From NCBI RefSeq assembly GCF_021389955.1, contig NZ_CP089980.1:3715001-3779000 (forward strand): a DNA stretch of 64,000 bases, written 5' to 3'. Below the pieces are notes generated by a model that did no database searches, was not told the origin of the DNA, and was given only the letters and a program-made list of their open reading frames with translations. This document shows positions 28,047 through 37,396 of this stretch, piece by piece (position 1 is the first letter of the stretch; each line of letters opens with the position of its first letter). This DNA comes from Fulvivirga maritima. GTDB lineage: Bacteria; Bacteroidota; Bacteroidia; Cytophagales; Cyclobacteriaceae. The position numbers and the translations under genes are program-made.

Positions 28047-28325
28047 ATGATTTCAATGAACAAGCTTATTAAATATTTAGTCCTTCCATCTCTGATGATC
28101 TTGGTTAATATTATTCCTTCATCTGCTCAATGTGCAATGTGTAGGGCTACGGTAGAAAATAATGTGAGTAATGGTGAAATAGGTATTGGTGCTGGGTTAA
28201 ACTTCGGCATATTGTATCTATTTGTTATGCCTTATATCCTGGTTTCTGTAGTGGGATATTTTTGGTATAAAAGAAGCAAAGCTAATGCGAAGGCTGAAGC
28301 AAGTAAAAGACATATCGCTTATTAA
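28047..28325 (+). CDS. Small secreted/membrane protein with CAMC motif (92 aa)
   Basis: A 92-residue protein with a signal peptide ending SSAQ, then a mature N-terminus beginning CAMCRATVENN, a glycine-rich stretch, and one C-terminal helix (about 50-74) followed by a basic tail. The CxxC immediately after the cleavage site would sit in the periplasm next to the membrane. I recognise it as a conserved small protein of Bacteroidota oxidase loci but know no function. The start could also be ATG 28056. Last gene of the respiratory locus. Confidence 0.75.
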   Translation: MISMNKLIKYLVLPSLMILVNIIPSSAQCAMCRATVENNVSNGEIGIGAGLNFGILYLFVMPYILVSVVGYFWYKRSKANAKAEASKRHIAY

Positions 28326-28343
28326 ATAATATTACATTTGGAA

Positions 28344-28380
28344 AAGGAGAAGGTTTATTCAAAGCCTTCTCTTTTTGTTT
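28344..28380 (+). terminator. Terminator at the end of the respiratory locus
   Basis: Stem GAGAAGG / CCTTCTC (28347-28353 and 28365-28371) plus an A/T extension inside, followed by TTTTTGTTTT. It lies 22 nt after the stop of the CAMC protein gene. Confidence 0.85.
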
Positions 28381-28472
28381 TATGGGCAATTTATTAACTA
28401 TGCCTTCATCTTAATACGCTAATTGATAGTAAATGCGTTATATTTAAGAGGTAATGGAGAATTCATAATCAT

Positions 28473-31400
28473 TTGTTAGTAAGGTTAAAATACCCCCTTT
28501 TAGTTTCTGCTTTATGCTGTTTTTGTATAAGTGCAGTGCTATATTTCTTTTTTGGCAGGTCTGAGGCTGATCTTAACGATCACATAGATCGAATTGAAGA
28601 GAACTTACAATCTGAAGTATTAGATTTACAACGTGAGGTTGTACCTATTCTGGCCACCCTTGAGCAGGATAATGAGCTTCTGTTTACAGAAATGCCTGAG
28701 CCTAAACATGCTTTCTATGTGTTTCATGAAGGGCGCATGGTGTATTGGTCTAATTATCGGTATGTGCCTGAATACAGACAGTTAAGAGGAGATTATACTT
28801 ATAAGCTCATTAAGACTTTACGTAAGGAATACCTTTCCAGAAAATGGCAAATTCAGAATACAGATTATGATATCTATGGCATTATTATGCTACATAGTTC
28901 TTATAAAATCGATAATAACTACGTGCATTCTGGCTTTAATACTGATATCTTTTCTAGTCAGCAATTGAGTATTGTAGACGAAGGAGAACAGAAGGGTGAA
29001 GCGGTATGCTTAGGTGATAATGAATGTTTGTTTAAAGTAGAGCTTAGCGAGGAATATTCAGCACCTCAAACTACATTAAATTATATTATTACCATAGCGT
29101 TTTCCCTGGGTTGTGTATTATTTATCTTGTTTGCTATATCCTATTGTTGGAGTATCAAACAGTACGGTAAGGTGTATAAATCACTGTTAATATTGGCAGT
29201 GATGCTCGTTTCACTAAGGAGCTTGATGCTGTTCATCAACTTTCCACAGGGTATGGTTAATCTGGAGCTTTTTGACTCAAGAAACTTTGCCTCTTCCAGC
29301 ATGAATGCCTCTTTTGGCGATTTATTACTGAACCTTATTTTTCTATTTATTATATCTCTTTATTACTATTTCAGCTTTTATGAATTAGATATTATTGATA
29401 GGATAAGGTCGTTAAGCCACCGCATTAGGATAATGTCTATGGTGTTGCTTTCAGGATTAGTATTACTGGTTTTCCACTTTCAATATCTGGTTTTTCAGAC
29501 TATATATCATAATTCTCAAATAAGTTTTGATATTAACCAAGGAGTTAATTTTGATACCCAGAGGATTACCGTTTTCTTCATTTTCGTAGTAGGAGCGTCC
29601 ATTACTTTCTTATTATATCATATTGGGTATAAATATATTCTCGCCTTAAGTAAAAGCATAAAAGAAGTATTGATATGGTTTGCCGTAGGAGCCGTTTTAT
29701 TCGCCTTCGTAAATATGCTTTTAGGGCAGTTTTTTGTCTATAGTTTATCCGTTGCTATTATTTTATTTATCGTTCTGTTGTTTACGGACTTACCTTCTTT
29801 TGCAGTAAAGCTGAGCTATAATACTTTTCTCTATTTTTTCACTTTTCTCATCGCTTCAGCTATAATCGGAGCCTTGGCTATTAATAATTTCGAAAATGAA
29901 CAAGAAACAGAGCGGAAGCTGAAATTTGCTAATCAGTTTTTGATAGAGAATGATAACCTGGCTGAATACCTGCTTTCAGAAGTAAACTTTAGTGTAAAGG
30001 AAGACATGTTCATTCAAGGCCGTATGTCTAGTCCATTCCTTTCTAAAGAGGTGATAAAATCTAAGATTCGTCAGGTGTATCTGGGCAGTTATTTCGATAA
30101 GTATGATGTGCAGATCTATTTGTATAATGCCAATGGCAAGCCCTTTGAATCTTATGAAGCGCCGCTTGATCCTGAAGAGGTAGAAAGATTGAATGTAGAG
30201 GAGTATAAGACTGGCTATGAAGGAATATATTTTATTAACAGACTGGGTTTAAATGCTTCTAAAAGGTACGTTGATTTTATTGAAGTGAAGAAGAGAGGGG
30301 TGGTAGTGGGCTACGTTGTTATGAATCTTAACCTGAAAAGAATAATCCCGGATAACGTATATCCGGAATTATTGGTTGACAACAGGTTTCTTTCTCCTTA
30401 TCAAAATTCTAATTATAGCTATGCTGTCTTTTCACAGAATGACATCACTTATCATTCTGGCGATTTTAATTACATAACAGATTTTAAAACGGAGTTTTTA
30501 AAGAACCGCGAGCTCTTCAATGGAGATTTTACCTATGCAGGGTACCGCCATTTGGCCATAAATGATAATCAAGGAAGAGTTATTGTAATCAGTTCCAATA
30601 ATCATCCTTCATCCGATATTTTTAGTAATTTCTCATTTCTGTTTCTGCTACAGGTGTTTACGTTGATAATGGTGATGGCATGTATTGCTATTTATATCAG
30701 TTTTCAGAAAATTACGCTTAATTACTCTGCAAGAATACAGTTATACCTTAATGCAGCATTTTTCCTTCCTCTCATTGCTGTGAGTATAACTACCTTAAGC
30801 GTTATTAATTCATCTTTTAAGAAGGAAGTGAATGAAGAGTACTACAGAAAGGCGGAGAGTATAAGTAATAACCTTAGTGATGAACTCAATGCTTATATTC
30901 AAAGTATTACTTCTGATAAAGAGGACTTGAGGGGTAAGCTATCGGAAGTATCTAAATATGCAGGGGTAGATGTTAATCTTTTTAATACTCGAGGTAAGCT
31001 TCTGGGAAGTAGCCAGCCTTTAATCTATGAAAATGATTTGCTATCGCAGTATATTAATCCTAAAGCTATTGCGAAAATTAAGGAGCAGGGCGAAAATGCC
31101 TACGTCACTCGTGAGTCTGTAGGTAAGCTTAATTTTAACAGTACTTTTTATGCTGTTAAGTCTTTTGAAAGTGGCCAGCTGATAGGTATTTTAAGTATTC
31201 CGTTTTTTCAATCTGAGTATACCATTCAGCAAAATCAGGTAGAAGTGCTTACCAATATCATGAATATATTCTCGGTTATATTTATCATATTCTTATTAGT
31301 ATCATACCTGGCAGCCAAATGGCTTACCTTTCCTCTGGTTCTTATTACTCAAAAGCTGAAGAAAACTACTCTGACAGGCTTCAATGAGCCCCTTACCTGG

Positions 31401-32162
31401 AAGTCTGATGATGAGATTGGCCTTATGGTTAGTGAATATAACCGTATGCTGGTGAATTTGGAAGAGAGTAAAAAGGCGTTGGCAAGAACAGAAAAAGAAT
31501 CTGCATGGAGAGAGATAGCGCAGCAAGTAGCTCATGAGATTAAAAATCCGTTAACTCCTATGAAGCTTACCTTGCAGCACTTAAGTCGCAGGCTGGAAGG
31601 TACTGCTCAGCAAGATGCCTTTGAGAAACCTCTTAAAAGTTTATTGGTACAGGTAGACACCCTTAATGACATTGCCTCTTCGTTTAGCTCATTTGCAAAA
31701 ATGCCTATACCAGAAAATGAGATTTATGAATTTGGAAGAGTAGTTAAAAACACGGTTAACCTATTAGAAAACACCGAAAATACCACACTTAGTTTAGAAA
31801 TGCCGAGCCATGAAGTATTCACGAGGGGCGATGAGCAGCTCATGGGGCGGATTATTTCTAATATTATTATCAATGCTATTCAGGCTCGCGAAGATGACCA
31901 CATAACCATACAAATTCATCTTACAATTTTGAATAGGCAAAAAGCTTTATTGGAAATTAAAGACGATGGGCCTGGAATAGACGAGGAGATACATAATAAA
32001 ATTTTCATACCTAACTTCAGTACCAAAGAAACAGGATCAGGAATAGGACTAGCCATTGCCAAGCATGGTGTAGAGCATGCAGGAGGTAAGATTTGGTTTG
32101 AAACTGAACAAAATAAAGGAACTTCTTTTTTTATTGAATTGCCAATAGTTAATGCTTCTTAA
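28473..32162 (+). CDS. Giant NtrY-like sensor histidine kinase
   Basis: Membrane histidine kinase of 1229 residues. Order: N-terminal helix (about 7-27), a first periplasmic domain (~30-205), a block of about eight helices (~208-470), a second extracytoplasmic domain (~490-725), a helix, a third sensor segment (~770-920), a helix (~927-950), HAMP (~955-1005) and the kinase core. HEIKNPLTPMKLTLQHL holds the phosphorylated histidine (about 1021), followed by the N box near NIIINAIQARED, the G1 box DDGPGID and G2 GSGIGLAIAKHG. This resembles NtrY but with far more sensory sequence. It starts at a TTG, and no response regulator is adjacent. The ligand is unknown. Confidence 0.88.
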   Translation: MLVRLKYPLLVSALCCFCISAVLYFFFGRSEADLNDHIDRIEENLQSEVLDLQREVVPILATLEQDNELLFTEMPEPKHAFYVFHEGRMVYWSNYRYVPEYRQLRGDYTYKLIKTLRKEYLSRKWQIQNTDYDIYGIIMLHSSYKIDNNYVHSGFNTDIFSSQQLSIVDEGEQKGEAVCLGDNECLFKVELSEEYSAPQTTLNYIITIAFSLGCVLFILFAISYCWSIKQYGKVYKSLLILAVMLVSLRSLMLFINFPQGMVNLELFDSRNFASSSMNASFGDLLLNLIFLFIISLYYYFSFYELDIIDRIRSLSHRIRIMSMVLLSGLVLLVFHFQYLVFQTIYHNSQISFDINQGVNFDTQRITVFFIFVVGASITFLLYHIGYKYILALSKSIKEVLIWFAVGAVLFAFVNMLLGQFFVYSLSVAIILFIVLLFTDLPSFAVKLSYNTFLYFFTFLIASAIIGALAINNFENEQETERKLKFANQFLIENDNLAEYLLSEVNFSVKEDMFIQGRMSSPFLSKEVIKSKIRQVYLGSYFDKYDVQIYLYNANGKPFESYEAPLDPEEVERLNVEEYKTGYEGIYFINRLGLNASKRYVDFIEVKKRGVVVGYVVMNLNLKRIIPDNVYPELLVDNRFLSPYQNSNYSYAVFSQNDITYHSGDFNYITDFKTEFLKNRELFNGDFTYAGYRHLAINDNQGRVIVISSNNHPSSDIFSNFSFLFLLQVFTLIMVMACIAIYISFQKITLNYSARIQLYLNAAFFLPLIAVSITTLSVINSSFKKEVNEEYYRKAESISNNLSDELNAYIQSITSDKEDLRGKLSEVSKYAGVDVNLFNTRGKLLGSSQPLIYENDLLSQYINPKAIAKIKEQGENAYVTRESVGKLNFNSTFYAVKSFESGQLIGILSIPFFQSEYTIQQNQVEVLTNIMNIFSVIFIIFLLVSYLAAKWLTFPLVLITQKLKKTTLTGFNEPLTWKSDDEIGLMVSEYNRMLVNLEESKKALARTEKESAWREIAQQVAHEIKNPLTPMKLTLQHLSRRLEGTAQQDAFEKPLKSLLVQVDTLNDIASSFSSFAKMPIPENEIYEFGRVVKNTVNLLENTENTTLSLEMPSHEVFTRGDEQLMGRIISNIIINAIQAREDDHITIQIHLTILNRQKALLEIKDDGPGIDEEIHNKIFIPNFSTKETGSGIGLAIAKHGVEHAGGKIWFETEQNKGTSFFIELPIVNAS

Positions 32163-32226
32163 TGAAGCTATTATGACTTTTTAGGCTTACATAACCACAA
32201 TTTTTAGTATTTATTATTATATACAC

Positions 32227-32234
32227 TAGATTTG
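32227..32234 (+). promoter_or_regulatory. Possible -7 box upstream of the 1147-residue OMP gene
   Basis: TAGATTTG matches the Bacteroidota -7 consensus TAnnTTTG and lies 70 nt before the start at 32304. No convincing TTTG is found 19-21 nt upstream, so this is a weak call. Confidence 0.35.
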
Positions 32235-32303
32235 ATTAGTATTCTTTTGTGTAAAAAATATTATATTCTATTAGAATAATTTTTTGGTTATGAATGTCGT
32301 AAA

Positions 32304-35300
32304 ATGAAGGGGTTGAAGTTTGCATTTATTGTGATCAACCTATTTTCAGCAAGTTGGCTTTTTGCTCAGGATATAAATCAAAGGTGTAAGTGGGTGAAAA
32401 ATTTTAATGAACCTTTCACCATAGATTCACTTACTTTAACACCTAATTCCATAATTCTTAGCGAGGTTGATACTAGTAAAGTGAAGGTGTACTACAATTA
32501 TAGTACAGGAAAAGCTACGGTTTCTACAGAGCAGAGCTTAGATTCTGTACAGGTTTGTTATTCGGTATTGCCGTTCAACCTCAATAAAAGGTACTATCAC
32601 CGTAGTTTGGATGTCTATGACTCTAATGCCATTTTCAAGGACCCTGTTAAGGAAGATGTACTCATGCAAAGGGAGCAGCTGTTTGCTTCAGAGGGTATTA
32701 ATAAAAGCGGAAGTATAAGCCGTGGCGTATCTTTTGGAAGCAATCAGGATGTATTTGTTAATTCCACTTTAAATCTCAATCTGGAAGGCAAGCTAACGGA
32801 AGATTTAAACATCAGGGCAGCCATAACAGATCAGAATGTGCCTTTTCAGCCAGAAGGTAACACTCAGCAGTTACAGGATTTTGATAATGTATTTATACAG
32901 GTTTATAATGATCAATTTTCTGTAACAGGCGGCGATGTGGTATTGAAAAATCGGCCTTCTTATTTTTTGAAATATTATAAAAACGTGCAGGGAGGTTTGG
33001 CTGAGGTTAATTATAAGTTAGGGGAGACTCAGATATCTAATTCTTTAGGGATTTCTGTGGCAAAAGGGAAATTCAATTCGGTACAAATTACGCCATTGGA
33101 GGGAGTACAGGGTCCATATAGAGTGCCAGGCCCTTCAGGGCAGAGTTTTATTATAATTTTAGCTAATTCTGAAAAAGTTTTTCTTGATGGTAAGCAACTT
33201 ACCCGTGGTTATAATAATGACTATGTGATCGATTATAATAGTGCAGAGATCACTTTCACTAACAGCGTGCTCATTACTCAGTTTTCTAGAATCCGTGTAG
33301 ATTACGAGTATTCTGATCAGAATTATGGTAGAACTATAGTTACGGCGAGCCACTATCAGAAGAGTAATAAATTGGACTTCTTTGTTAACTATTACAGCGA
33401 AAAGGATAATAAGAATAGGCCATTATTGGTAGACCTGACCACCGAAGATCAACAGCTGCTCAGTGAGGTTGGGGATAGGGTAGATGAGGCGGTCATTTCT
33501 GGGGTGGATAGTATCGGTTTTAGTAATGACAGAGTGCTATATCAGCAAAAAGATACCGTAGATAGTGATGGCGTAAGGCAGCAGATTTACCAATATAGTA
33601 CAAATGCGGATGAAGCCTACTATCAGGTGATTTTTAGTGATTTGGGGCTGGGAAATGGTAATTATGTCTATGAAAGAAGCACTGCGAATGGCAGGGTTTA
33701 TATGTGGGTTTCGCCACAGAATGGAATCCCACAAGGTCAGTATGAGCCTGTGCAACAGATAGCACCGCCTAATAAGAAACAGATGGCCAATGTAGGAGCA
33801 GGCTATGCTATTTCTAAGCATGAATCAGTGTATGTGGAAATGGCTTTTTCTGATCAGGATTTAAATTTGTATTCGGAGGTTGATAACGATGATAACACAG
33901 GCTTTGCTATAAAAACAGGCGTTAAAAGTGAAAAAAGGAAGGTGAGTTTTCTGAAGGAATATCTCTTTAATAGCCAGGTAGAGTTTGAGTTTGATGATCA
34001 GAATTTTGTGCCTATCGATCGTTTCAGGTATATAGAATATGACAGAGACTGGGGTTATGACCCTAACGTGCAAACCACCGATTATGATGACTTAATAACT
34101 AATGCCTCCATCGGGTTGAGAAAGGATTCTGATAACGGTTTGGATTACACTATAACTCACCGAAGACGTGGCTTGCAAGTAGATGGTCTACAACAGAAAG
34201 CTACATTGGATAAGTCTGTCGGTAATTTTCAATTAAGGAGTAATTTATTCTTGCTTAATAGTGAGCAAGATTCCATAAACATCTCATGGAAGCGACTGGA
34301 TGGAGATTTATCCTATAATACCAAGTGGATTATTCCTGGCTATAAATATAGTATCGATCAAAATTTGAATGGGCTTAATGAGAAAGATTCGCTTTTGAGT
34401 ACGGCCATGTATTTTAATTCGCATTCTTTCTATTTAAAGAATATCCCCGATGCCAAATTGGAGTTCCTACTTCAGCATGATTATAGGGAGGATAAGAACA
34501 TAATTGAAGGTGACCTCACTGATTACACTACCTCTAATACCAGCAGAATGTCTTTAGCCAGAGATTTTAAAAATCATAGGGTAGGCCTGTTATTTACTTA
34601 TAGAAAACTAGAATATGACCAGACGGATGAGTTGGAAGAGACCGTAGCCGGTCGACTGGATCTACAGAATAATTTCTTTAAGCGGCATATTGTTTCTAAC
34701 CTTACTTATGCCATAGCCAATAGTCAGGAACCTAGAAAGGAATATGTGTATGTAAAAGTGCCAACTGGAGAAGGAACATATGCCTGGCGTGACCTGAATG
34801 ATGATGGTGTGCAGGATCTGGATGAGTTTTTTGAAGCCATAAATCCTGATGAGAGAAATTATGTGAGAATTTTTACGCTGACCAATGATTTTATTACGGC
34901 TTTTCACAATACACTTACTTATCGGGTGAGCTTGCAAATGCCTCGTAATTGGAAAAAGGAGCATGGCTGGAAAGAGTTTTTGAGCAGGTTTTCTAATAAC
35001 ACATCATGGGCCGCAGATGTGAAAACAACAGATCGTTCTATAGATAGCCGACTGCTGGGGTTTGTAAAATCTATAGATGAAAATGAAGTGATCACCGAGA
35101 AAAATGTATTGAGAACTACTTTTTTCTATAACCGCGCCAATGTTAAGTATGGTGGGGATTTTAGTTTTTATAGAGCTAATCAAAAGCAATTGCTCACAGG
35201 TGGTTTTGAGGCCAGAGATGTAGATGAATATACTGTAAATGGTAGAGTGAATTTTTCACGGCAGTATAACCTGAAGGTTAGCCTTAAGCAAGGAGAGAAA

Positions 35301-35747
35301 AATGTAAATTCAGACTTTCTTGATGGCAGAAACTACCTGATAGTGAGTCATGCCGTATCTCCGGAATTGGCATGGCAGCCTAAGGGTAATTTTAGACTGT
35401 CAGTAGAGCTGAATTATGTGGAGAAGAATAACACCTTGGCAACGGAAGCTATTGAAAATGCCTTTATTCATGAAGCGGGGCTCAACCTTAAACTCAATAA
35501 AGCAGCCAGCAGCTCGTTTAGTGCCCAGTTTAAAACGGTAAATATTGATTTTAATGGAGAAGAAAATAGCCCTGTTGGGTATGATATGCTCAATGCACTT
35601 AGGCCAGGGCAAAACTTTACCTGGACAGTAAACTGGCAGCAGAAAGTGGCTTCCGGCTTACAACTGAACCTGAGCTACAACGGACGTAAATCAGAAGATA
35701 GTGATGTGATACATATAGGAAGAGTACAGGTTAGTGCACTATTTTAG
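32304..35747 (+). CDS. Large outer-membrane beta-barrel protein of unknown function
   Basis: Secreted protein of 1147 residues with signal peptide ending SWLFAQ. Residues ~130-200 (GSISRGVSFGSNQDVFVNS, and a stretch with ITDQNVPFQPEGNTQQLQDF) form a segment I recognise as conserved among Bacteroidota hypothetical proteins. Most of the rest (about 480-1147) is alternating polar/aromatic strand sequence typical of a very large outer-membrane barrel. Around residue 830 is an acidic loop RDLNDDGVQDLDEF that looks like a calcium-binding dockerin/EF-hand type loop. No plug or TonB box is visible. Function unknown; a cell-surface or export role is only inferred. Confidence 0.75.
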   Translation: MKGLKFAFIVINLFSASWLFAQDINQRCKWVKNFNEPFTIDSLTLTPNSIILSEVDTSKVKVYYNYSTGKATVSTEQSLDSVQVCYSVLPFNLNKRYYHRSLDVYDSNAIFKDPVKEDVLMQREQLFASEGINKSGSISRGVSFGSNQDVFVNSTLNLNLEGKLTEDLNIRAAITDQNVPFQPEGNTQQLQDFDNVFIQVYNDQFSVTGGDVVLKNRPSYFLKYYKNVQGGLAEVNYKLGETQISNSLGISVAKGKFNSVQITPLEGVQGPYRVPGPSGQSFIIILANSEKVFLDGKQLTRGYNNDYVIDYNSAEITFTNSVLITQFSRIRVDYEYSDQNYGRTIVTASHYQKSNKLDFFVNYYSEKDNKNRPLLVDLTTEDQQLLSEVGDRVDEAVISGVDSIGFSNDRVLYQQKDTVDSDGVRQQIYQYSTNADEAYYQVIFSDLGLGNGNYVYERSTANGRVYMWVSPQNGIPQGQYEPVQQIAPPNKKQMANVGAGYAISKHESVYVEMAFSDQDLNLYSEVDNDDNTGFAIKTGVKSEKRKVSFLKEYLFNSQVEFEFDDQNFVPIDRFRYIEYDRDWGYDPNVQTTDYDDLITNASIGLRKDSDNGLDYTITHRRRGLQVDGLQQKATLDKSVGNFQLRSNLFLLNSEQDSINISWKRLDGDLSYNTKWIIPGYKYSIDQNLNGLNEKDSLLSTAMYFNSHSFYLKNIPDAKLEFLLQHDYREDKNIIEGDLTDYTTSNTSRMSLARDFKNHRVGLLFTYRKLEYDQTDELEETVAGRLDLQNNFFKRHIVSNLTYAIANSQEPRKEYVYVKVPTGEGTYAWRDLNDDGVQDLDEFFEAINPDERNYVRIFTLTNDFITAFHNTLTYRVSLQMPRNWKKEHGWKEFLSRFSNNTSWAADVKTTDRSIDSRLLGFVKSIDENEVITEKNVLRTTFFYNRANVKYGGDFSFYRANQKQLLTGGFEARDVDEYTVNGRVNFSRQYNLKVSLKQGEKNVNSDFLDGRNYLIVSHAVSPELAWQPKGNFRLSVELNYVEKNNTLATEAIENAFIHEAGLNLKLNKAASSSFSAQFKTVNIDFNGEENSPVGYDMLNALRPGQNFTWTVNWQQKVASGLQLNLSYNGRKSEDSDVIHIGRVQVSALF

Positions 35748-35759
35748 AATTAGGAATAG

Positions 35760-35790
35760 GGTTAACCATTGCGGCAGGTTAACCTTTTTT
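35760..35790 (+). terminator. Terminator between convergent genes
   Basis: GGTTAACC (35760-35767) repeated at 35777-35784, self-complementary, giving an 8-bp stem with a 9-nt loop followed by six T residues. It ends the outer-membrane protein transcript; its right arm overlaps the mlaF stop codon on the other strand. Confidence 0.82.
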
Positions 35791-36527
35791 CAACTTCCGC
35801 ATTACCTTATTAGCAAAAACAAAATCATCGAATTCTTTCACGTTAGATTCCATAATGTTGTTTTTGTTGCCTTCCCAGAGTTTTTCTCCTTTATATAGAA
35901 ACATGATTTTTTCTCCTATACCCATTACAGAGTTCATGTCGTGCGTTACTACCACAGTGGTAATGTTAGACTCTTCTGTAAGCTCCAGTATTAGGTCATC
36001 TATTAGTATAGAAGTCTGAGGATCTAAGCCTGAGTTAGGTTCGTCACAAAAGAGATAGTTAGAGTCGTTAACTATTGCTCTGGCTATGCCTACTCGCTTT
36101 TGCATACCACCACTTATTTCTGAAGGCATTTTTTTGTTTTGTCCTTCCAGGCCTACTCTTTCCAGTGCATTATTTACTCTGTCTAGCTTTTCGCCCTTAG
36201 GCATTTTGGTGAGTACATCTAAAGGGAACATCACATTTTGCTCCACCGTTTTAGAGTCAAACAAAGCCCCGCCCTGAAATAGCATACCTATTTGGCGTCT
36301 GATTTCTGTTTTGGTATCGCGGTTAGCATTGGTTAATTCATGCTCATCATAATGGATATGACCTTCATCAGGTGCAATTAGCCCGACTATGCATTTTAAT
36401 AAAACACTCTTTCCTGTTCCACTGGAGCCAATGATCAAATTAGGCTTTCCCCTTTCAAAAACTCCACTTATCCCTTTCAGTATTTCCTTATCCCGAAAGA
36501 CTTTTTTATATTCTCTATCTTGATCAT
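35779..36527 (-). CDS. mlaF: MlaF-like ABC transporter ATPase (frameshifted near the N-terminus)
   Basis: ATP-binding subunit of an MCE/Mla-type phospholipid transporter. Visible are Walker A GSSGTGKS, signature ISGGMQKRVGIARAI, Walker B YLFCDEPNSGLDP and the switch histidine in VVVTHDM. The longest open frame begins only at a TTG beside Walker A, which would delete the first strand and A-loop. The natural start is ATG at 36527, one base after the mlaE stop, reading MIKIENIKK; an A6 run (36502-36507 on the plus strand as T6) needs one more base to continue as VFRDKEILKGISG. With that base the protein is 249 residues, normal for MlaF. Sequencing error or real mutation cannot be told apart here. 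Confidence 0.82.
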
Positions 36528-36528
36528 A

Positions 36529-37257
36529 TTACAATAATAATTGGGCTAACAGATAATCAGCCAAAAGAATAGCTATAACACTTTGGGTTACAGCAGCTGT
36601 GCTGGCTTGCCCCACTTCTACAGCTCCACCTGTGGTAAAATAACCTTTAAATGAAGAGATAGAAGATACTAAAAAAGCAAAAGCAAATGATTTAATAAGT
36701 GCGAAGGTTACCGTGTATTCATTAAAATCATAACGAATTCCTTGAATATATTCGGTAGGAGTAATCACATTAGTAAGCACGCCTGCCAGATAACCTCCTA
36801 CCATAGCTAATAAACCAGCTATGATTACCAGCATCGGGTACATCAATACAGCGGCCACTATCTTAGGTAGTACTAAATAAGATGATGAGTTAATTCCCAT
36901 TACTTCAAGAGCGTCTATCTGCTCTGATATCCTCATAGTACCCAATCCACTGGCCATACTTGATCCCACCTTTCCGGCAAATATTACCCCTATAATAGTA
37001 GGAGCCAGTTCCAAAATGGTCATGTCTCGTACTACCAAGGCTATAACATAATTAGGGATAAGTGGGCTTACCAAATTATAGGCCGTTTGTATGGTAGTAA
37101 CAGCCCCAATGAAGAAAGCAACCAAAGCAACTAAAAACACAGAATTGATACCTATAGAGATACACTCCTCCATGGTGAGTTTAAAGTACGTCTTGAATGA
37201 TTCTCTATTAACCAAGAGTGAACCTAAAAAAATAAAATACCTACCTATTGTTTCCAT
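36529..37257 (-). CDS. mlaE: MlaE-like ABC transporter permease
   Basis: Membrane permease of 242 residues of the MlaE/YrbE family, which moves phospholipids between inner and outer membrane together with MlaF and an MCE protein. About five to six helices; the family element GTMRISEQIDALEVMGINSS lies in the cytoplasmic coupling loop, and ELAPTIIGVIFAGKVGSSMA precedes it. mlaF follows with a 1-nt gap. The MCE (MlaD) partner is not adjacent and must be encoded elsewhere. Confidence 0.92.
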   Translation of the reverse strand: METIGRYFIFLGSLLVNRESFKTYFKLTMEECISIGINSVFLVALVAFFIGAVTTIQTAYNLVSPLIPNYVIALVVRDMTILELAPTIIGVIFAGKVGSSMASGLGTMRISEQIDALEVMGINSSSYLVLPKIVAAVLMYPMLVIIAGLLAMVGGYLAGVLTNVITPTEYIQGIRYDFNEYTVTFALIKSFAFAFLVSSISSFKGYFTTGGAVEVGQASTAAVTQSVIAILLADYLLAQLLL

Positions 37258-37396
37258 TAAATCTGATAAATTCTCGCTGTCAAGGAGTTAAATTTTATAC
37301 CTTTATCCCGCTAAAGCTGAAAAGATACTAATATTATCATTAATGACGTGGCTTTAAAAATGTTTTGACAAAAATAAGTAAAGATTTATAAGTGAT

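Noticed and set aside
28473-32162. Possible split of the kinase into two genes
   Set aside because: The frame is continuous and the HAMP/kinase part follows the sensor part without a gap or new start context.
32265-32290. AT-rich hairpin ATTCTA-T-TAGAAT with T run before the OMP gene
   Set aside because: Too weak and placed just before a start codon; it does not follow a gene end closely enough to call a terminator.
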